NCBI GenBank assembly: GCA_020073005.1
Contig: JAIQFX010000061.1
Location: 1 to 32,561, forward strand
DNA: 32,561 nucleotides
Source: Terriglobia bacterium
Lineage (GTDB): Bacteria > Acidobacteriota > Vicinamibacteria > Vicinamibacterales > CAVVIG01
Direction: 5' to 3'
This document shows, piece by piece, positions 1 to 8,319 of the stretch (positions within the stretch are counted from its first letter, which is position 1; every line of letters starts with the position of its first letter). Both the position numbers and the translations under genes were made by a program. The notes beneath the pieces were generated by a model, which saw only the letters and a program-made list of their open reading frames with translations, ran no database searches and had not been told where the DNA came from.

Positions 1-1
1 C

Positions 2-295
2 GCCGATCGCAAGGCCTGGGCGACGATCTATCAGAAGGCCGTGCGGCTGGCCGAAATGGAGAACCTGCTCTTCTTCCGCACGCGGAACGAAGACACTACG
101 AAGCCGGAATGGGCCGCGACCGCCGCGCGGGCGCGCGAAGCGGCAGCCGACCTCGCCGCGGCGGCGCTGCTCGGCCTGCGCAACGTCCGCCCGGAAGACT
201 ACGACGCGGTGCGCGCGAAATATCCGACGGTCGCCGAGACGTGCAACGGATGCCATCGCACGTTCGCGCGCGAAGCGCCGACGGTCAAGCCGTGA
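2..295 (+). CDS. c-type cytochrome, C-terminal part (5' cut by window edge)
   Basis: The reading frame is open from base 2, so the gene begins outside the window and about 97 C-terminal residues are seen. A single haem-attachment motif CNGCH sits near the C-terminus (bases 241-255), preceded by an Ala/Arg-rich helical stretch. A C-terminal CXXCH after helices resembles cytochrome c' or c-556-like four-helix proteins, which are periplasmic electron carriers. The signal peptide and axial ligand region are not visible, so the subfamily is not certain. The tail ends VKP and stop 11 bases before the stop of the convergent DinB-like gene. Confidence 0.7.
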   Translation, partial: ADRKAWATIYQKAVRLAEMENLLFFRTRNEDTTKPEWAATAARAREAAADLAAAALLGLRNVRPEDYDAVRAKYPTVAETCNGCHRTFAREAPTVKP

Positions 296-306
296 GCGGG
301 AGGGCG

Positions 307-822
307 TCAGCCGCCGTGAATCAGCTTCGTCAGCGCCGGAACACGGCCGACCAGCCGTGCGTACAGCGCAAGCTGGCCGCGGTGGTATTCCTCGTGCGCG
401 ATCGCGTGATGCATCCACGAAAAGCGCGTGGCGGGCTCACCGTTGAACTGGCGAATCGCCTGGAGCATTCCGACTTCACCGGCCGAGCGGAGGCGCGTCG
501 CGCCGTCGGCGTGCGTGCGCTTCAGCGCCGACAGGAGCGCGGCCTTCGTCCGATGACGCAGAACACCGCTCGCGTGCTCGGCGAGAAGTTCCGGGTACGG
601 CTTGCGTTGAAAATCGCCGTCGGGCCGCGGCAGTTCGCCCGACATCAGAAGGCCGGACTCGATGATGTGCTGCACGAGTTCCCGAGCCGTCCGGCTCGCG
701 CCTGTGGGTTTGAAGTCGAGCGCGGGCTCCGGCAGGTTCTTCACTTCGGCCACGACGCCGTCGCGCGTGTACGCCCACGCGCCGAGCGCTTCTTCGAGTA
801 GGGACAGCGATCTCGCCTTCAT
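307..822 (-). CDS. DinB-like / DUF664-type four-helix metal-binding protein
   Basis: A 171-residue protein starting at the ATG at 822, chosen because GAGG lies just upstream and the residues before it (MRRSKPAREVT) look like leader. The DinB/YfiT-like metal triad is visible: His52 in LVQHIIES, then His143 and His147 in HHAIAHEEYHRGQL. Members of this superfamily are small cytoplasmic helical bundles that bind divalent metal; many are thiol or mycothiol/bacillithiol-dependent enzymes, others have no known role. The substrate cannot be inferred. The gene is convergent with the cytochrome and divergent from the MFS transporter at 883. Confidence 0.8.
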   Translation of the reverse strand: MKARSLSLLEEALGAWAYTRDGVVAEVKNLPEPALDFKPTGASRTARELVQHIIESGLLMSGELPRPDGDFQRKPYPELLAEHASGVLRHRTKAALLSALKRTHADGATRLRSAGEVGMLQAIRQFNGEPATRFSWMHHAIAHEEYHRGQLALYARLVGRVPALTKLIHGG

Positions 823-882
823 GGTGACCTCACGCGCTGGCTTGCTCCGCCGCACCCGCGCGCGGGATTATAGCCGGACTCC

Positions 883-2103
883 ATGAGGCCGCCTTCGATC
901 GTTGCCGCGGACTCCGCGGTGCGCGGCGCGACGCCGGCGCTGCAGCTCGCGTGGCTCTCGCTCGCGATGTTCCTCGGCATGACGCTGTGGTTCTCGGCCA
1001 CCGCCGCCAACGCGCCCATCGTCGCCGAGTTTCATCTCACGCCAGCCGAGACGGCGTGGCTGACGATGGCCGTGCAGGGCGGCTTCGTCCTCGGCACGTT
1101 GATCTCGGCGATCCTCAACCTGCCCGACATCATCAATCCCCGGCGGCTGTTCGCCATTGGCTGCGTGCTCGGCGCGCTGGCGAACGCCGCGCTCGTCGCC
1201 GCCGACGGCGCCGTCGCGCTGATCGCGTGGCGCGTGGCCACGGGAGCGGCGCTCGCCTGGGTCTATCCGCCCGGCATGAAGGTCGCGGCCGGCTGGTTCG
1301 AGCAGCGGCGGGGCACGGCGCTCGGCATCCTGATCGGCGCCCTGACGATCGGATCGGCGTTTCCCCACCTGCTCGCATCGGCCTCGGCGACGATTCCGTG
1401 GCGGACCTTGATGGAATCCGCGTCCGCCCTCGCGGTCGCCGGCGGACTCATCGTCGTCCTGGCGGTCGGCGACGGTCCGTACGTCGCGAGCAGCGCGCGT
1501 TTCGATCCGGCGGCCGTCCTGCGCGTGTTCGCGGATCGCGGCACGCGGCTGGCCACGCTCGGATATCTCGGACACATGTGGGAGCTGTACGCGGTGTGGA
1601 CCTGGATTGCGGCGTTCGCGTCGGCCAGCTTCGGCGTCATCGCCGCGACGCCGAGTTCGCCGGCGGGATCGGCCGTCGCGTTCGTGACGATCGGCAGCGG
1701 CGCGATCGGATCCGCCGCGGCGGGTCTCTTCGCCGATCGGATCGGCAAAGCGCGCGTGGCCACATGGGCGATGCTGGTGAGCGGCGTGTGTTCCGCGGTC
1801 GCCGGCGTCGCGTTCCGCGCGCCCACGTCGCTGCTCTTCGTGTTCGCGGCAATCTGGGGCGTGGCGGTCGTCGCCGACTCGGCGCAGCTGTCCGCGCTCG
1901 TCGCGCAGTACAGCCCGCGCGATCACGTCGGCACGGCGCTCACGGTGCAGACGTGCGCGGGGTTTCTGCTGACGATGGCGTCGATTCGACTGCTGCCGCT
2001 GGCGGCGCAGACGATGGGATGGCAGTGGGTCTTCGCGTGTCTCGCGCCGGGTCCCTTCATCGGCGCGTACGCGCTCCGCGGCTTGACCGACTCGACCACA
2101 TGA
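883..2103 (+). CDS. MFS transporter (12 TM-type)
   Basis: A 406-residue, very hydrophobic protein with alternating membrane segments typical of the major facilitator superfamily. The N-terminus contains MFLGMTLWFSATAANAPIV, found in MFS carriers of the nitrate/cyanate-transporter-like group. The loop after TM2 carries INPRRLFAIG in place of a classical GxLaDrxGrr motif, while the second half has GLFADRIGKARVA. Substrate unknown. The ATG at 883 is the only convincing start; no Shine-Dalgarno is seen, but TTATAG lies about 10 bases upstream, which would suit a leaderless transcript. The gene ends at a strong hairpin shared with the convergent TonB receptor gene. Confidence 0.85.
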   Translation: MRPPSIVAADSAVRGATPALQLAWLSLAMFLGMTLWFSATAANAPIVAEFHLTPAETAWLTMAVQGGFVLGTLISAILNLPDIINPRRLFAIGCVLGALANAALVAADGAVALIAWRVATGAALAWVYPPGMKVAAGWFEQRRGTALGILIGALTIGSAFPHLLASASATIPWRTLMESASALAVAGGLIVVLAVGDGPYVASSARFDPAAVLRVFADRGTRLATLGYLGHMWELYAVWTWIAAFASASFGVIAATPSSPAGSAVAFVTIGSGAIGSAAAGLFADRIGKARVATWAMLVSGVCSAVAGVAFRAPTSLLFVFAAIWGVAVVADSAQLSALVAQYSPRDHVGTALTVQTCAGFLLTMASIRLLPLAAQTMGWQWVFACLAPGPFIGAYALRGLTDSTT

Positions 2104-2104
2104 A

Positions 2105-2134
2105 CGAAGGGCGGGTCCACGGACCCGCCCTTCG
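2105..2134. terminator. Bidirectional terminator hairpin
   Basis: A near-perfect inverted repeat with 14-base arms (GAAGGGCGGGTCC and its complement) separated by two bases, so about 12 pairs and a small loop would form. It sits directly after the MFS stop codon and 27 bases before the stop of the convergent TonB receptor. There is no T-run, so intrinsic termination is likely but not assured. Confidence 0.65.
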
Positions 2135-2160
2135 TCTCCGCCGCAGGAACGCGGCTGCGC

Positions 2161-5136
2161 CTAGAACACGAACCTGAAGCCCATCGACGCTTGGCGCGGG
2201 AACCCGCCGCCGCCGCGCAGGTTCGTCAGCACGAGGAAGTTGGCCGGGGTCCGCCGGTCCGAATTCGCGGCCGTCGGGTTATCGAAGTTCGCGCGGTCGG
2301 TGATGTTGTAGATGTCCAGGAACAGCTCGATCACTTTCTGCCCCTGTACCTTGTGTCTCCAGCCGGCTCGCATATCGAGCTGGAAATAGTCGGGACCAAT
2401 CGCACCGTTGCGCCCGCCGTCGTTCTTGACGTTCTGCATCGCGTCCGTGGCCGTGCCGCTATACGTGCCGGCGGGCACTGGATCGACGAGCTCGCCGTTA
2501 CGATCGGCGTCGATGCTGCTGTCGATGATCGTGAAGGGCGCGCCGCTCATGTAGCGCGCGGTGGCCGACACGGTCACGCCTCCAGTCTTCGGAATCTCCG
2601 TCTGGGCGCCCAACGACAGGATGTGCCTGCGATCCACGTTGCTCGGGCCGCGCCACGCGTCGAGTCGCAGATCGGTCCCTGTCTGGTACAGGTTCTTGTC
2701 GGCCTGGTCGTTGCCGGTGCCGGTCGATTTCGACAGCGAGTACGAGATCCGGCCCGACCAGTTGTGCGAGTAGCGCTTTTCGAGCGAAAAGTTCAACGCG
2801 TTGTAGTCCGCGTCGCCCGTGTTCTCCATCACCCAGACCTGCTGCGTGTAGGCCTGTCCCAGCACGCCGAACGCATCCGACCGGGTCACCGCGCCCGTGC
2901 GGCTCGTGTCGACACGCAGCCCCGGGTTCAGGTTGCGCGCGAGGAACATGTCCTTGTTGATCGCCCGGATGTAATCGACGTTGACGGCGAGGGAATCCGC
3001 GAGCTCGTGCACGTAGCCGATCGTGAACTGATGCGCGTAGGGCAGCGTCCGGTTCGGCGAGTCGAAGATCACGACACCGTCGTTCCTGACCGGCACACCC
3101 GGCGGGTAGGCCGCGTTGAGCAGCGCGCGGTTGACGAACGGACCGTTCACCAGATACGGATTGGTCGGGAACCGGCCCGAGCTCGGGCCTGGATCCGGGG
3201 CGTTCGCGGGGAACGTGACGACGTTCGACGTCGTGAACTTGCCGAATTCGAGCGCGTCGTCGACCGCGCCCAGAATCGTTCTGTTGTAGAAGATTCCATA
3301 GCCCCCGCGGAGCACGGATTTGCCGGAATCGCCCAGCGAGTGCGTGAACGACAGTCGCGGCGCGATGTTGTTCTTGTCGGTGGGCGACGACTGCCCGGCC
3401 GAGAACAGCGGATTGCCGGTTTCGTCGAGCGGGATGAGTTCAAGATCGTAGCGGACGCCGACATTGACGGTCGTCCGCGGCGTCAGCCGCCATTTGTCCT
3501 GCGCGAACAGTTCGTACGTGTAGTTCTTGACGTTCTCCTCGAACGGGCCCGTCCGGATCGAAAACCGCTCGGGGTAAGTCCTCGGGTTCGCCGGGTCGAA
3601 CGGCAGATCGGTGTTGAACGAGAACGTGCCGTTCTCGTTGACCTGAGAGACGCGTCGAAGCTTCGTGTAGTTGAACCGGACTCCGAACTTCATGTCGTGG
3701 TCGCCGTGCTTGCCGGGAAGGAACCACGAGTAGTCGTCCTCGAGCTGGTAGTTGTCATCCCACGGGCCCTGCGCTTCCGTGCTGGCCTGCGCGAGGAAAC
3801 TCAGGTTGTTCAGCTGCGGCGGACACAACGCCTGATTGCCGATGGTCTCGTTGCCGAAATCGAAGCCCGCCTGTCCGCCGTTGGGACCCTGGGCGCGGAA
3901 GCATTCGTTCCCGTGCCACCAGTGTTCCCACGTCCGCGCCAGTCTCACCGTGTTGACGCGCGAGTTGCCGAGCACGCTCGTCAAGGTCGCCACTGCCGTC
4001 TGGTCCAGGTCGGTCTCGTCCTGCGTGGACTGATCGGTCTGCTTGGTCCCGAGCGTCTTCCACTGCGGGGCCCACTCGCGGAGCCACCGGATCGCCCACG
4101 TATTGTTCTGGTTGATCTGGTGATCGAAGCGGATGAGCGTGTTCCAGTCGGTGCGGTCCTCGGCGAACGACAAGTTCAGCGCGGGCCGCGTCGGAAACAC
4201 GCGGCTCCGGTTCGGGTTGTCCACCTGCCGCTCGAGACTGAAGAAGAAGTGCGCCTTGTTCTTGACGATCGGGCCGCCGATCACGCCGCCCCAATCGCGT
4301 CGGACCGACGTCGGCTTTTCGAGATTCTGCGTGCGGACGAAATAATCCGCGGCGGTCAGGGTGTTGCTGGCCGCCTCTCCGAAGATCACGCCTTTGAACT
4401 GATTCGTTCCCGCCTTCGTGACGGCGTTGACGATGGCGCCGCTCGCGCGGCCCCATTCCGCGTCATACATGCTCGTGATGACCTGGAACTCCTGGATCGC
4501 TTCGAGCGGCGTCCGCACCTGCGCCCCAGAACTGGTCCCGAGCGCATCGTCGGAGTTGTAGCCGCCGTCGACCGCGACGTTGTTGCCCTGCGTGGACTGG
4601 CCCGCGGCGACGATCGTGTCGTTGCCCATCTGGTTGGACGGCGAGAACTGGACGCCGGGCAGCAGCGCGACCGTCGAGAAGAAGTTGCGGTTCATCGCGG
4701 GCAGCTCGCTGAGCTCCTGCGTCCCGATGTTGCCGCCCACCTTCGCGCTGGTCGTGTCCACGAGAGGCGACTCGGCGGTGACGTGAACCGTTTCTTCGAC
4801 TCCCCCGATCCCGAGCGTCAAGTTGATGGTCAGTGCCTTGCCAACCTGCAGGATGAGGCCGCCGCGCTCCATCGACCGGAAACCCGCCAGCTTCGCGGAG
4901 AGCCGGTAGCGCCCCGGCACGAGCTGCGACGCGAAGTAACTGCCGTCGGCGCCGCTCACGACCTCGCGGAACACGCCGGTCTCCTCGTTGGTCACCAGAA
5001 TCGAGACGCCCGGCAGGACGGCGCCCTGCTCATCCGCCACTTTCCCGCCGATTTCTGCGGTCCCCTGTTGCGCGAGCGCTGGTGCCACAAGCAGGCACAC
5101 CATCACCGTCACCAGAAACATCGAGAATCTACGCAT
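2161..5136 (-). CDS. TonB-dependent outer-membrane receptor with carboxypeptidase-regulatory-like domain (Oar-like)
   Basis: A 991-residue protein. Residues 1-23 are a signal peptide ending ALAQ. Residues about 25-110 form a CarboxypepD_reg-type beta-sandwich (GTAEIGGKVADEQGAVLPGV start), followed by a plug region (GVEETVHVTAESPLVDT) and a long beta-barrel ending in the aromatic terminus GFRFVF expected of outer-membrane proteins. This architecture is very common in Acidobacteriota, usually in many paralogs, and is thought to take up large ligands such as glycans or peptides with TonB energy. The start at 5136 is well supported: GAGGGAGG lies five bases upstream. A MarR-type gene lies upstream on the same strand, and the 157-base gap holds two palindromes. 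Confidence 0.92.
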   Translation of the reverse strand: MRRFSMFLVTVMVCLLVAPALAQQGTAEIGGKVADEQGAVLPGVSILVTNEETGVFREVVSGADGSYFASQLVPGRYRLSAKLAGFRSMERGGLILQVGKALTINLTLGIGGVEETVHVTAESPLVDTTSAKVGGNIGTQELSELPAMNRNFFSTVALLPGVQFSPSNQMGNDTIVAAGQSTQGNNVAVDGGYNSDDALGTSSGAQVRTPLEAIQEFQVITSMYDAEWGRASGAIVNAVTKAGTNQFKGVIFGEAASNTLTAADYFVRTQNLEKPTSVRRDWGGVIGGPIVKNKAHFFFSLERQVDNPNRSRVFPTRPALNLSFAEDRTDWNTLIRFDHQINQNNTWAIRWLREWAPQWKTLGTKQTDQSTQDETDLDQTAVATLTSVLGNSRVNTVRLARTWEHWWHGNECFRAQGPNGGQAGFDFGNETIGNQALCPPQLNNLSFLAQASTEAQGPWDDNYQLEDDYSWFLPGKHGDHDMKFGVRFNYTKLRRVSQVNENGTFSFNTDLPFDPANPRTYPERFSIRTGPFEENVKNYTYELFAQDKWRLTPRTTVNVGVRYDLELIPLDETGNPLFSAGQSSPTDKNNIAPRLSFTHSLGDSGKSVLRGGYGIFYNRTILGAVDDALEFGKFTTSNVVTFPANAPDPGPSSGRFPTNPYLVNGPFVNRALLNAAYPPGVPVRNDGVVIFDSPNRTLPYAHQFTIGYVHELADSLAVNVDYIRAINKDMFLARNLNPGLRVDTSRTGAVTRSDAFGVLGQAYTQQVWVMENTGDADYNALNFSLEKRYSHNWSGRISYSLSKSTGTGNDQADKNLYQTGTDLRLDAWRGPSNVDRRHILSLGAQTEIPKTGGVTVSATARYMSGAPFTIIDSSIDADRNGELVDPVPAGTYSGTATDAMQNVKNDGGRNGAIGPDYFQLDMRAGWRHKVQGQKVIELFLDIYNITDRANFDNPTAANSDRRTPANFLVLTNLRGGGGFPRQASMGFRFVF

Positions 5137-5196
5137 TTGGCCTCCCTCGAACGTTTAACGGGTTGCCGCGGTCTCGTGGCCCGGCGGGTCGCGATA

Positions 5197-5230
5197 CTGA
5201 TAAATCAGCTGCGATTGGTTTGCGCCAATC
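5197..5230. promoter_or_regulatory. Two adjacent palindromes upstream of the TonB receptor; possible operator
   Basis: The AT-richer gap between the MarR-type gene and the receptor carries CTGATAAATCAG (5197-5208, perfect five-base arms) and GATTGG-TTTGCG-CCAATC (5213-5230, perfect six-base arms). They sit about 60-95 bases upstream of the receptor ATG. MarR proteins bind short palindromes, so this is a reasonable operator candidate; that link is inference. Confidence 0.4.
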
Positions 5231-5293
5231 CTACAGCTTTCTAACGCTTCTCTGACCAAAATCAAACAACATTGTTACGAAACTGTGAACCGG

Positions 5294-5695
5294 TCAGCGG
5301 CGGGTGTGTTGGCGGGCTTCCTCTTCGACGGCGGCGATGACTCTCAAAAAGGCCATGGCCTCCGCCGGAGTGACCCGACGGGCGACGGCCTGCTCGAGGG
5401 CGGTCAGATGACGATGGACGCGGCGGGCGACGTCGCGTCCTTTCTTTATCGGCCGGACGATGAACGTACGTCGATCCGTGGCGCCGACCTCGCGGGTGAC
5501 GAGTTTTCGCTCGACGAGCCGGTCGAGAATGCTGGTCAGCGTGGATCGCTTGTGCGCCAGTCCGCGGTGGAGCTGCGAGATGCTGGCCGGCGAGGATTTC
5601 GCGAGGTGCGCCAGGATGTGCGCCTCGCCCTGCGACAGGCCGAGCGCGCGCAGATCGGCGAAGTAGAGGCCGATCCGGTGCGTCGCCCTTGAAAT
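5294..5695 (-). CDS. MarR-family transcriptional regulator, start codon unclear
   Basis: Reading the minus strand from about 5695 to the TGA at 5294-5296 gives a 133-residue protein with a clear MarR winged helix: LGLSQGEAHILAHLA, then SISQLHRGLAHKRSTLTSIL (recognition helix) and LVERKLVTREVGATDRR (wing with the classic D-x-R signature). The frame has a TGA at about 5717 and between it and the conserved region there is no ATG, GTG or TTG. An ATT at 5693-5695 is the best-placed candidate; otherwise a frameshift joins it to the ATG of the overlapping frame at 5721. It lies upstream of, and on the same strand as, the TonB receptor and may control it. Confidence 0.75.
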   Translation of the reverse strand: MSRATHRIGLYFADLRALGLSQGEAHILAHLAKSSPASISQLHRGLAHKRSTLTSILDRLVERKLVTREVGATDRRTFIVRPIKKGRDVARRVHRHLTALEQAVARRVTPAEAMAFLRVIAAVEEEARQHTRR

Positions 5696-5735
5696 CGTAC
5701 TATCCGGTATCGGTCAATCACCTGAAGCGGCCGGG

Positions 5736-5791
5736 CTGTCAGCTGTCGGCTCTCAGTTTTCCCCTTTCAGTTTTCAGTTCCAAGTTTTCAA
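5736..5791. repeat. 7-bp-period intergenic repeat
   Basis: Eight consecutive degenerate heptads can be read: CTGTCAG, CTGTCGG, CTCTCAG, TTTTCCC, CTTTCAG, TTTTCAG, TTCCAAG, TTTTCAA. The tract fills the space between the start of the MarR-type gene and the stop codon of the M28 peptidase, ending two bases short of that stop. Similar tracts recur at 8290, 17706 and 18860. Confidence 0.8.
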
Positions 5792-5793
5792 GT

Positions 5794-7518
5794 CTACTGC
5801 GTCAACCGCCCCGCTCTCGGCCCCAGGTTGTCGCGGACCGGAGCGTGGTCAAGGTTGGCGACGCGGAGTCCGGTCTCGTAGACGAGCTGCACGATCCGCG
5901 TCATCTTGTCGAACTCGATCTTCGACACCTCGTCCGTGTTCGCGTGGTAGTCGGGATGGAGCCCGGTCGTGAAGAAGATGATCGGGATGCCTTTCGCCGC
6001 GTAGCTGTAGTGATCGCTGCGCGTGTACAGGCTCTCGAGATCGGCGGGATCGTTGAACTCGTAGTTCAAGGTCAGCGGCTTCGGCAGCGCGCCGTTGGCC
6101 GACCGGTTCAGATTGTGCAGCTCGGTGCTGATGCGATCGGAGCCGACAAGGTACACGGTGTTCGCTTCGCTCGTCTTGTTGTCGCGGTTGCGGCCGATCA
6201 TGTCGATGTTGAGCTGCGCGACAATCTGATCGATCGGCACCGTGGGATAGTCGGCGAAGTAGCGCGACCCGAGCAGCCCGCGCTCCTCGCCCGCGTGCCA
6301 GACGAACAGCAGCGACCGCTTTGGATGCGGCCCGTCGGCGAAGGCTTTCATCAGGGCCATCAACGCGACCGTCCCCGATCCGTCATCGTCCGCGCCGTTC
6401 CAGATGCGATCGTCTTCCGCGCCGGGCGTCACGCGCCCCTTCGCGCCGAGACGCCGTGCGCCGTTGTCCGTACGGTCGACTTCGCCCTCGGCGTAGCCGA
6501 CGTGATCGTAGTGGGCGCCGAACGCGATGTACGTGTTCTTCAGCTGCGCATCCGAGCCTTCGACCAGTGCAACGACGTTCTGCGTGAGCTGCGTCCGCAC
6601 GACCTGGTATTCGGCGTCCACGTTGAACGTGAGACGTACGCCGTCGAGACGGAATGACGGCAGTGGTTCCTGCGCCGCCGCCTTTTGTTTCAGCTCGTCG
6701 TACTTCACCGGCGCGTGACTGAACAGGAACGTGAAGAACGCATCGTCTGCCGTGACGTTGGGCGGCTCCAGCGCATCCAGTCGCTGCACGGTCGTGAAAT
6801 CTGCCGCGGGCAACGCGCCTCGTCCGCCGCCCCCAGCTGCCCCACCCGCCGCACCCGCCGCACCTGCCGCCGCCGCCCCGCGTCCGCCCCGGCCCGATCC
6901 CGGAGGCGCCGCGGCGCCGATGGCCGCCGCCGCGCCAAGTTGCTCGGTCGCGTAGCGATTGCGGCCAGTCAGGAGCCGTCGATAGACGGCTTGATCGATG
7001 GTCTTCGGCCCGCTCGGTCCCAGCCACACGACCGCGGCCTTCGTGACGTCCTTGCCTCTGTAATCCGTGTGGCCGGCGGCCGGCGCATCGAGACCGTATC
7101 CGGCAAACTCGACGCGATCGACGGTGAAGTGCTGTTTGCCCCCCATGTTCTTCGGGAACGAGACGCCCTGGCCGTCGGCGAACGTCCGCGTCTCGCCGTT
7201 CACGTCCACGGTGACGCTCGCGTGGCTCGTGGCTTTCACGCCCAGCACGCGCACGGTCTGCAGGTAGCGCCCTGTGTCACCGGCGGGGCGCGCGCCCCAG
7301 GCGCGCGCATGATCCTCTATATATGCGGCCGCAAGGCCGATGCCCGACGTGTAGATCTCGCGGCCTTCGAGCTCATCTGAGGCGATGTACGACAACCACT
7401 CCTTCAGATCCTGGCTCTTGATGGACCCCAGTCCCCCGCCCGCGGCGGAAATCCCGGAGACCACGGCGACACTCAGGACGACGGCGCATCCCAACCCGGT
7501 CAGACGGCGACGGCTCAT
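5794..7518 (-). CDS. Secreted M28-family zinc aminopeptidase
   Basis: A 574-residue protein from the ATG at 7518, which has AGGGGG upstream and opens a good signal peptide (MSRRRLTGLGCAVVLSVAVV). The M28 metal site is complete: FGAHYDHVGY (His about 336, Asp 338), NGADDDGSGT (Asp about 378), WHAGEERGLLGS (Glu-Glu about 411), NIDMIGRN (Asp about 439) and HPDYHANTDE (His about 523). It should act in the periplasm or outside the cell, removing N-terminal residues from peptides. An odd insert of about 30 Gly/Ala/Arg residues lies before residue 245, probably a flexible linker between a PA-like insert and the catalytic core. Confidence 0.92.
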   Translation of the reverse strand: MSRRRLTGLGCAVVLSVAVVSGISAAGGGLGSIKSQDLKEWLSYIASDELEGREIYTSGIGLAAAYIEDHARAWGARPAGDTGRYLQTVRVLGVKATSHASVTVDVNGETRTFADGQGVSFPKNMGGKQHFTVDRVEFAGYGLDAPAAGHTDYRGKDVTKAAVVWLGPSGPKTIDQAVYRRLLTGRNRYATEQLGAAAAIGAAAPPGSGRGGRGAAAAGAAGAAGGAAGGGGRGALPAADFTTVQRLDALEPPNVTADDAFFTFLFSHAPVKYDELKQKAAAQEPLPSFRLDGVRLTFNVDAEYQVVRTQLTQNVVALVEGSDAQLKNTYIAFGAHYDHVGYAEGEVDRTDNGARRLGAKGRVTPGAEDDRIWNGADDDGSGTVALMALMKAFADGPHPKRSLLFVWHAGEERGLLGSRYFADYPTVPIDQIVAQLNIDMIGRNRDNKTSEANTVYLVGSDRISTELHNLNRSANGALPKPLTLNYEFNDPADLESLYTRSDHYSYAAKGIPIIFFTTGLHPDYHANTDEVSKIEFDKMTRIVQLVYETGLRVANLDHAPVRDNLGPRAGRLTQ

Positions 7519-7684
7519 GTATCCCCCTAGCGACGGAACGGCGTTCAAGGGGCTATGATAGCCCCCGCTTGCAGGATGGCGGGACTTCAGGTAAGGTTTT
7601 TCCACTGAAACCGGCTGCCAGCGTGTGTGTGCCACCTCGCGCGTCCCTGCCCGACTTCTTCATCACATTCGAGGAGTGAGTTGA

Positions 7685-8290
7685 TTGGCCGTCCGACTGT
7701 TCGTTGGTAATCTTGCGTACAGCACTACCGAAGCCGACCTTCGGACCTACTTCGGCACGGTAGCGCCGCCCTCTCAGGTCGTGCTGCCCGTCGATCGGGA
7801 AACCGGCCGGCCGAGAGGCTTCGCGTTCGTCGAGTACCTCGACCGCGCGCACGCCGAACAAGCCATCCAGAAATTCAACGGGCAGCCGTTCAACGGCCGC
7901 CCGCTGGCCGTCAGCGAAGCGCGGGCCCGCGAAGACCGGGGTCCGGGCGGCCCGCCGCGACCCGGCGGATTCTCCGGTCCGCGGCCCGGCGGCTTCTCGC
8001 CGCGTCCGCCGGGTTCGTTCGGCGGCCCGCGCTCGTTCGACTCCGGCAGTTCCGCGCCGGGCGGCGCGCCCGGACGCGTCCGGAACTTCGGGCCCGACGC
8101 CAAGCCTCAGCGAGGCGGCAGCGCGAAAGGCAAGAAGAAGGGTGAGGACAAGCCGCGCGGTCCGATCCCGATGAAGCAAACAGGACGTTCCTTCAGCCTC
8201 GACGATGTCGACGCGCCGGATGAAGCGCTGCCGGACATGGACGACTTCGCGACCAGCAAACCGAAGGACGAGACGGAAGAAGAAAGTTAG
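7685..8290 (+). CDS. RRM-type RNA-binding protein with Gly/Pro/Phe-rich tail
   Basis: A 201-residue protein. An RNA recognition motif fills residues about 1-78 with RNP2 LFVGNL and RNP1 RGFAFVEY. A low-complexity tail follows with RPGGF, GPRPGGF and RPPGSFGG repeats, then a basic stretch (KGKKKGEDK) and an acidic end. Single-RRM proteins of this type in bacteria bind single-stranded RNA and are often cold-inducible. The start is a TTG preceded by GAGGAG. The tail resembles phase-separating RGG/GF domains, an inference from composition only. It is convergent with a secreted Gly/Arg-rich protein, with a heptad repeat filling the gap. Confidence 0.88.
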   Translation: MAVRLFVGNLAYSTTEADLRTYFGTVAPPSQVVLPVDRETGRPRGFAFVEYLDRAHAEQAIQKFNGQPFNGRPLAVSEARAREDRGPGGPPRPGGFSGPRPGGFSPRPPGSFGGPRSFDSGSSAPGGAPGRVRNFGPDAKPQRGGSAKGKKKGEDKPRGPIPMKQTGRSFSLDDVDAPDEALPDMDDFATSKPKDETEEES

Positions 8291-8317
8291 AACTGAGAAG
8301 TCAGAAGTAAGAAGTTC
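8290..8317. repeat. 7-bp-period intergenic repeat
   Basis: Four heptads, GAACTGA, GAAGTCA, GAAGTAA, GAAGTTC, fill almost the entire gap between the stop codons of two convergent genes (8290 and 8320). The base G of the TAG stop of the RRM gene is the first base of the tract. Confidence 0.7.
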
Positions 8318-8319
8318 AC

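Noticed and set aside
2191-5244. 1,017-residue open frame on the plus strand
   Set aside because: It is the antisense of the TonB receptor gene in GC-rich DNA; its translation is Arg/Val-rich with no family motif.
5285-5692. 135-residue plus-strand frame
   Set aside because: It is the complement of the MarR-type gene, which has a clear winged-helix signature on the minus strand.
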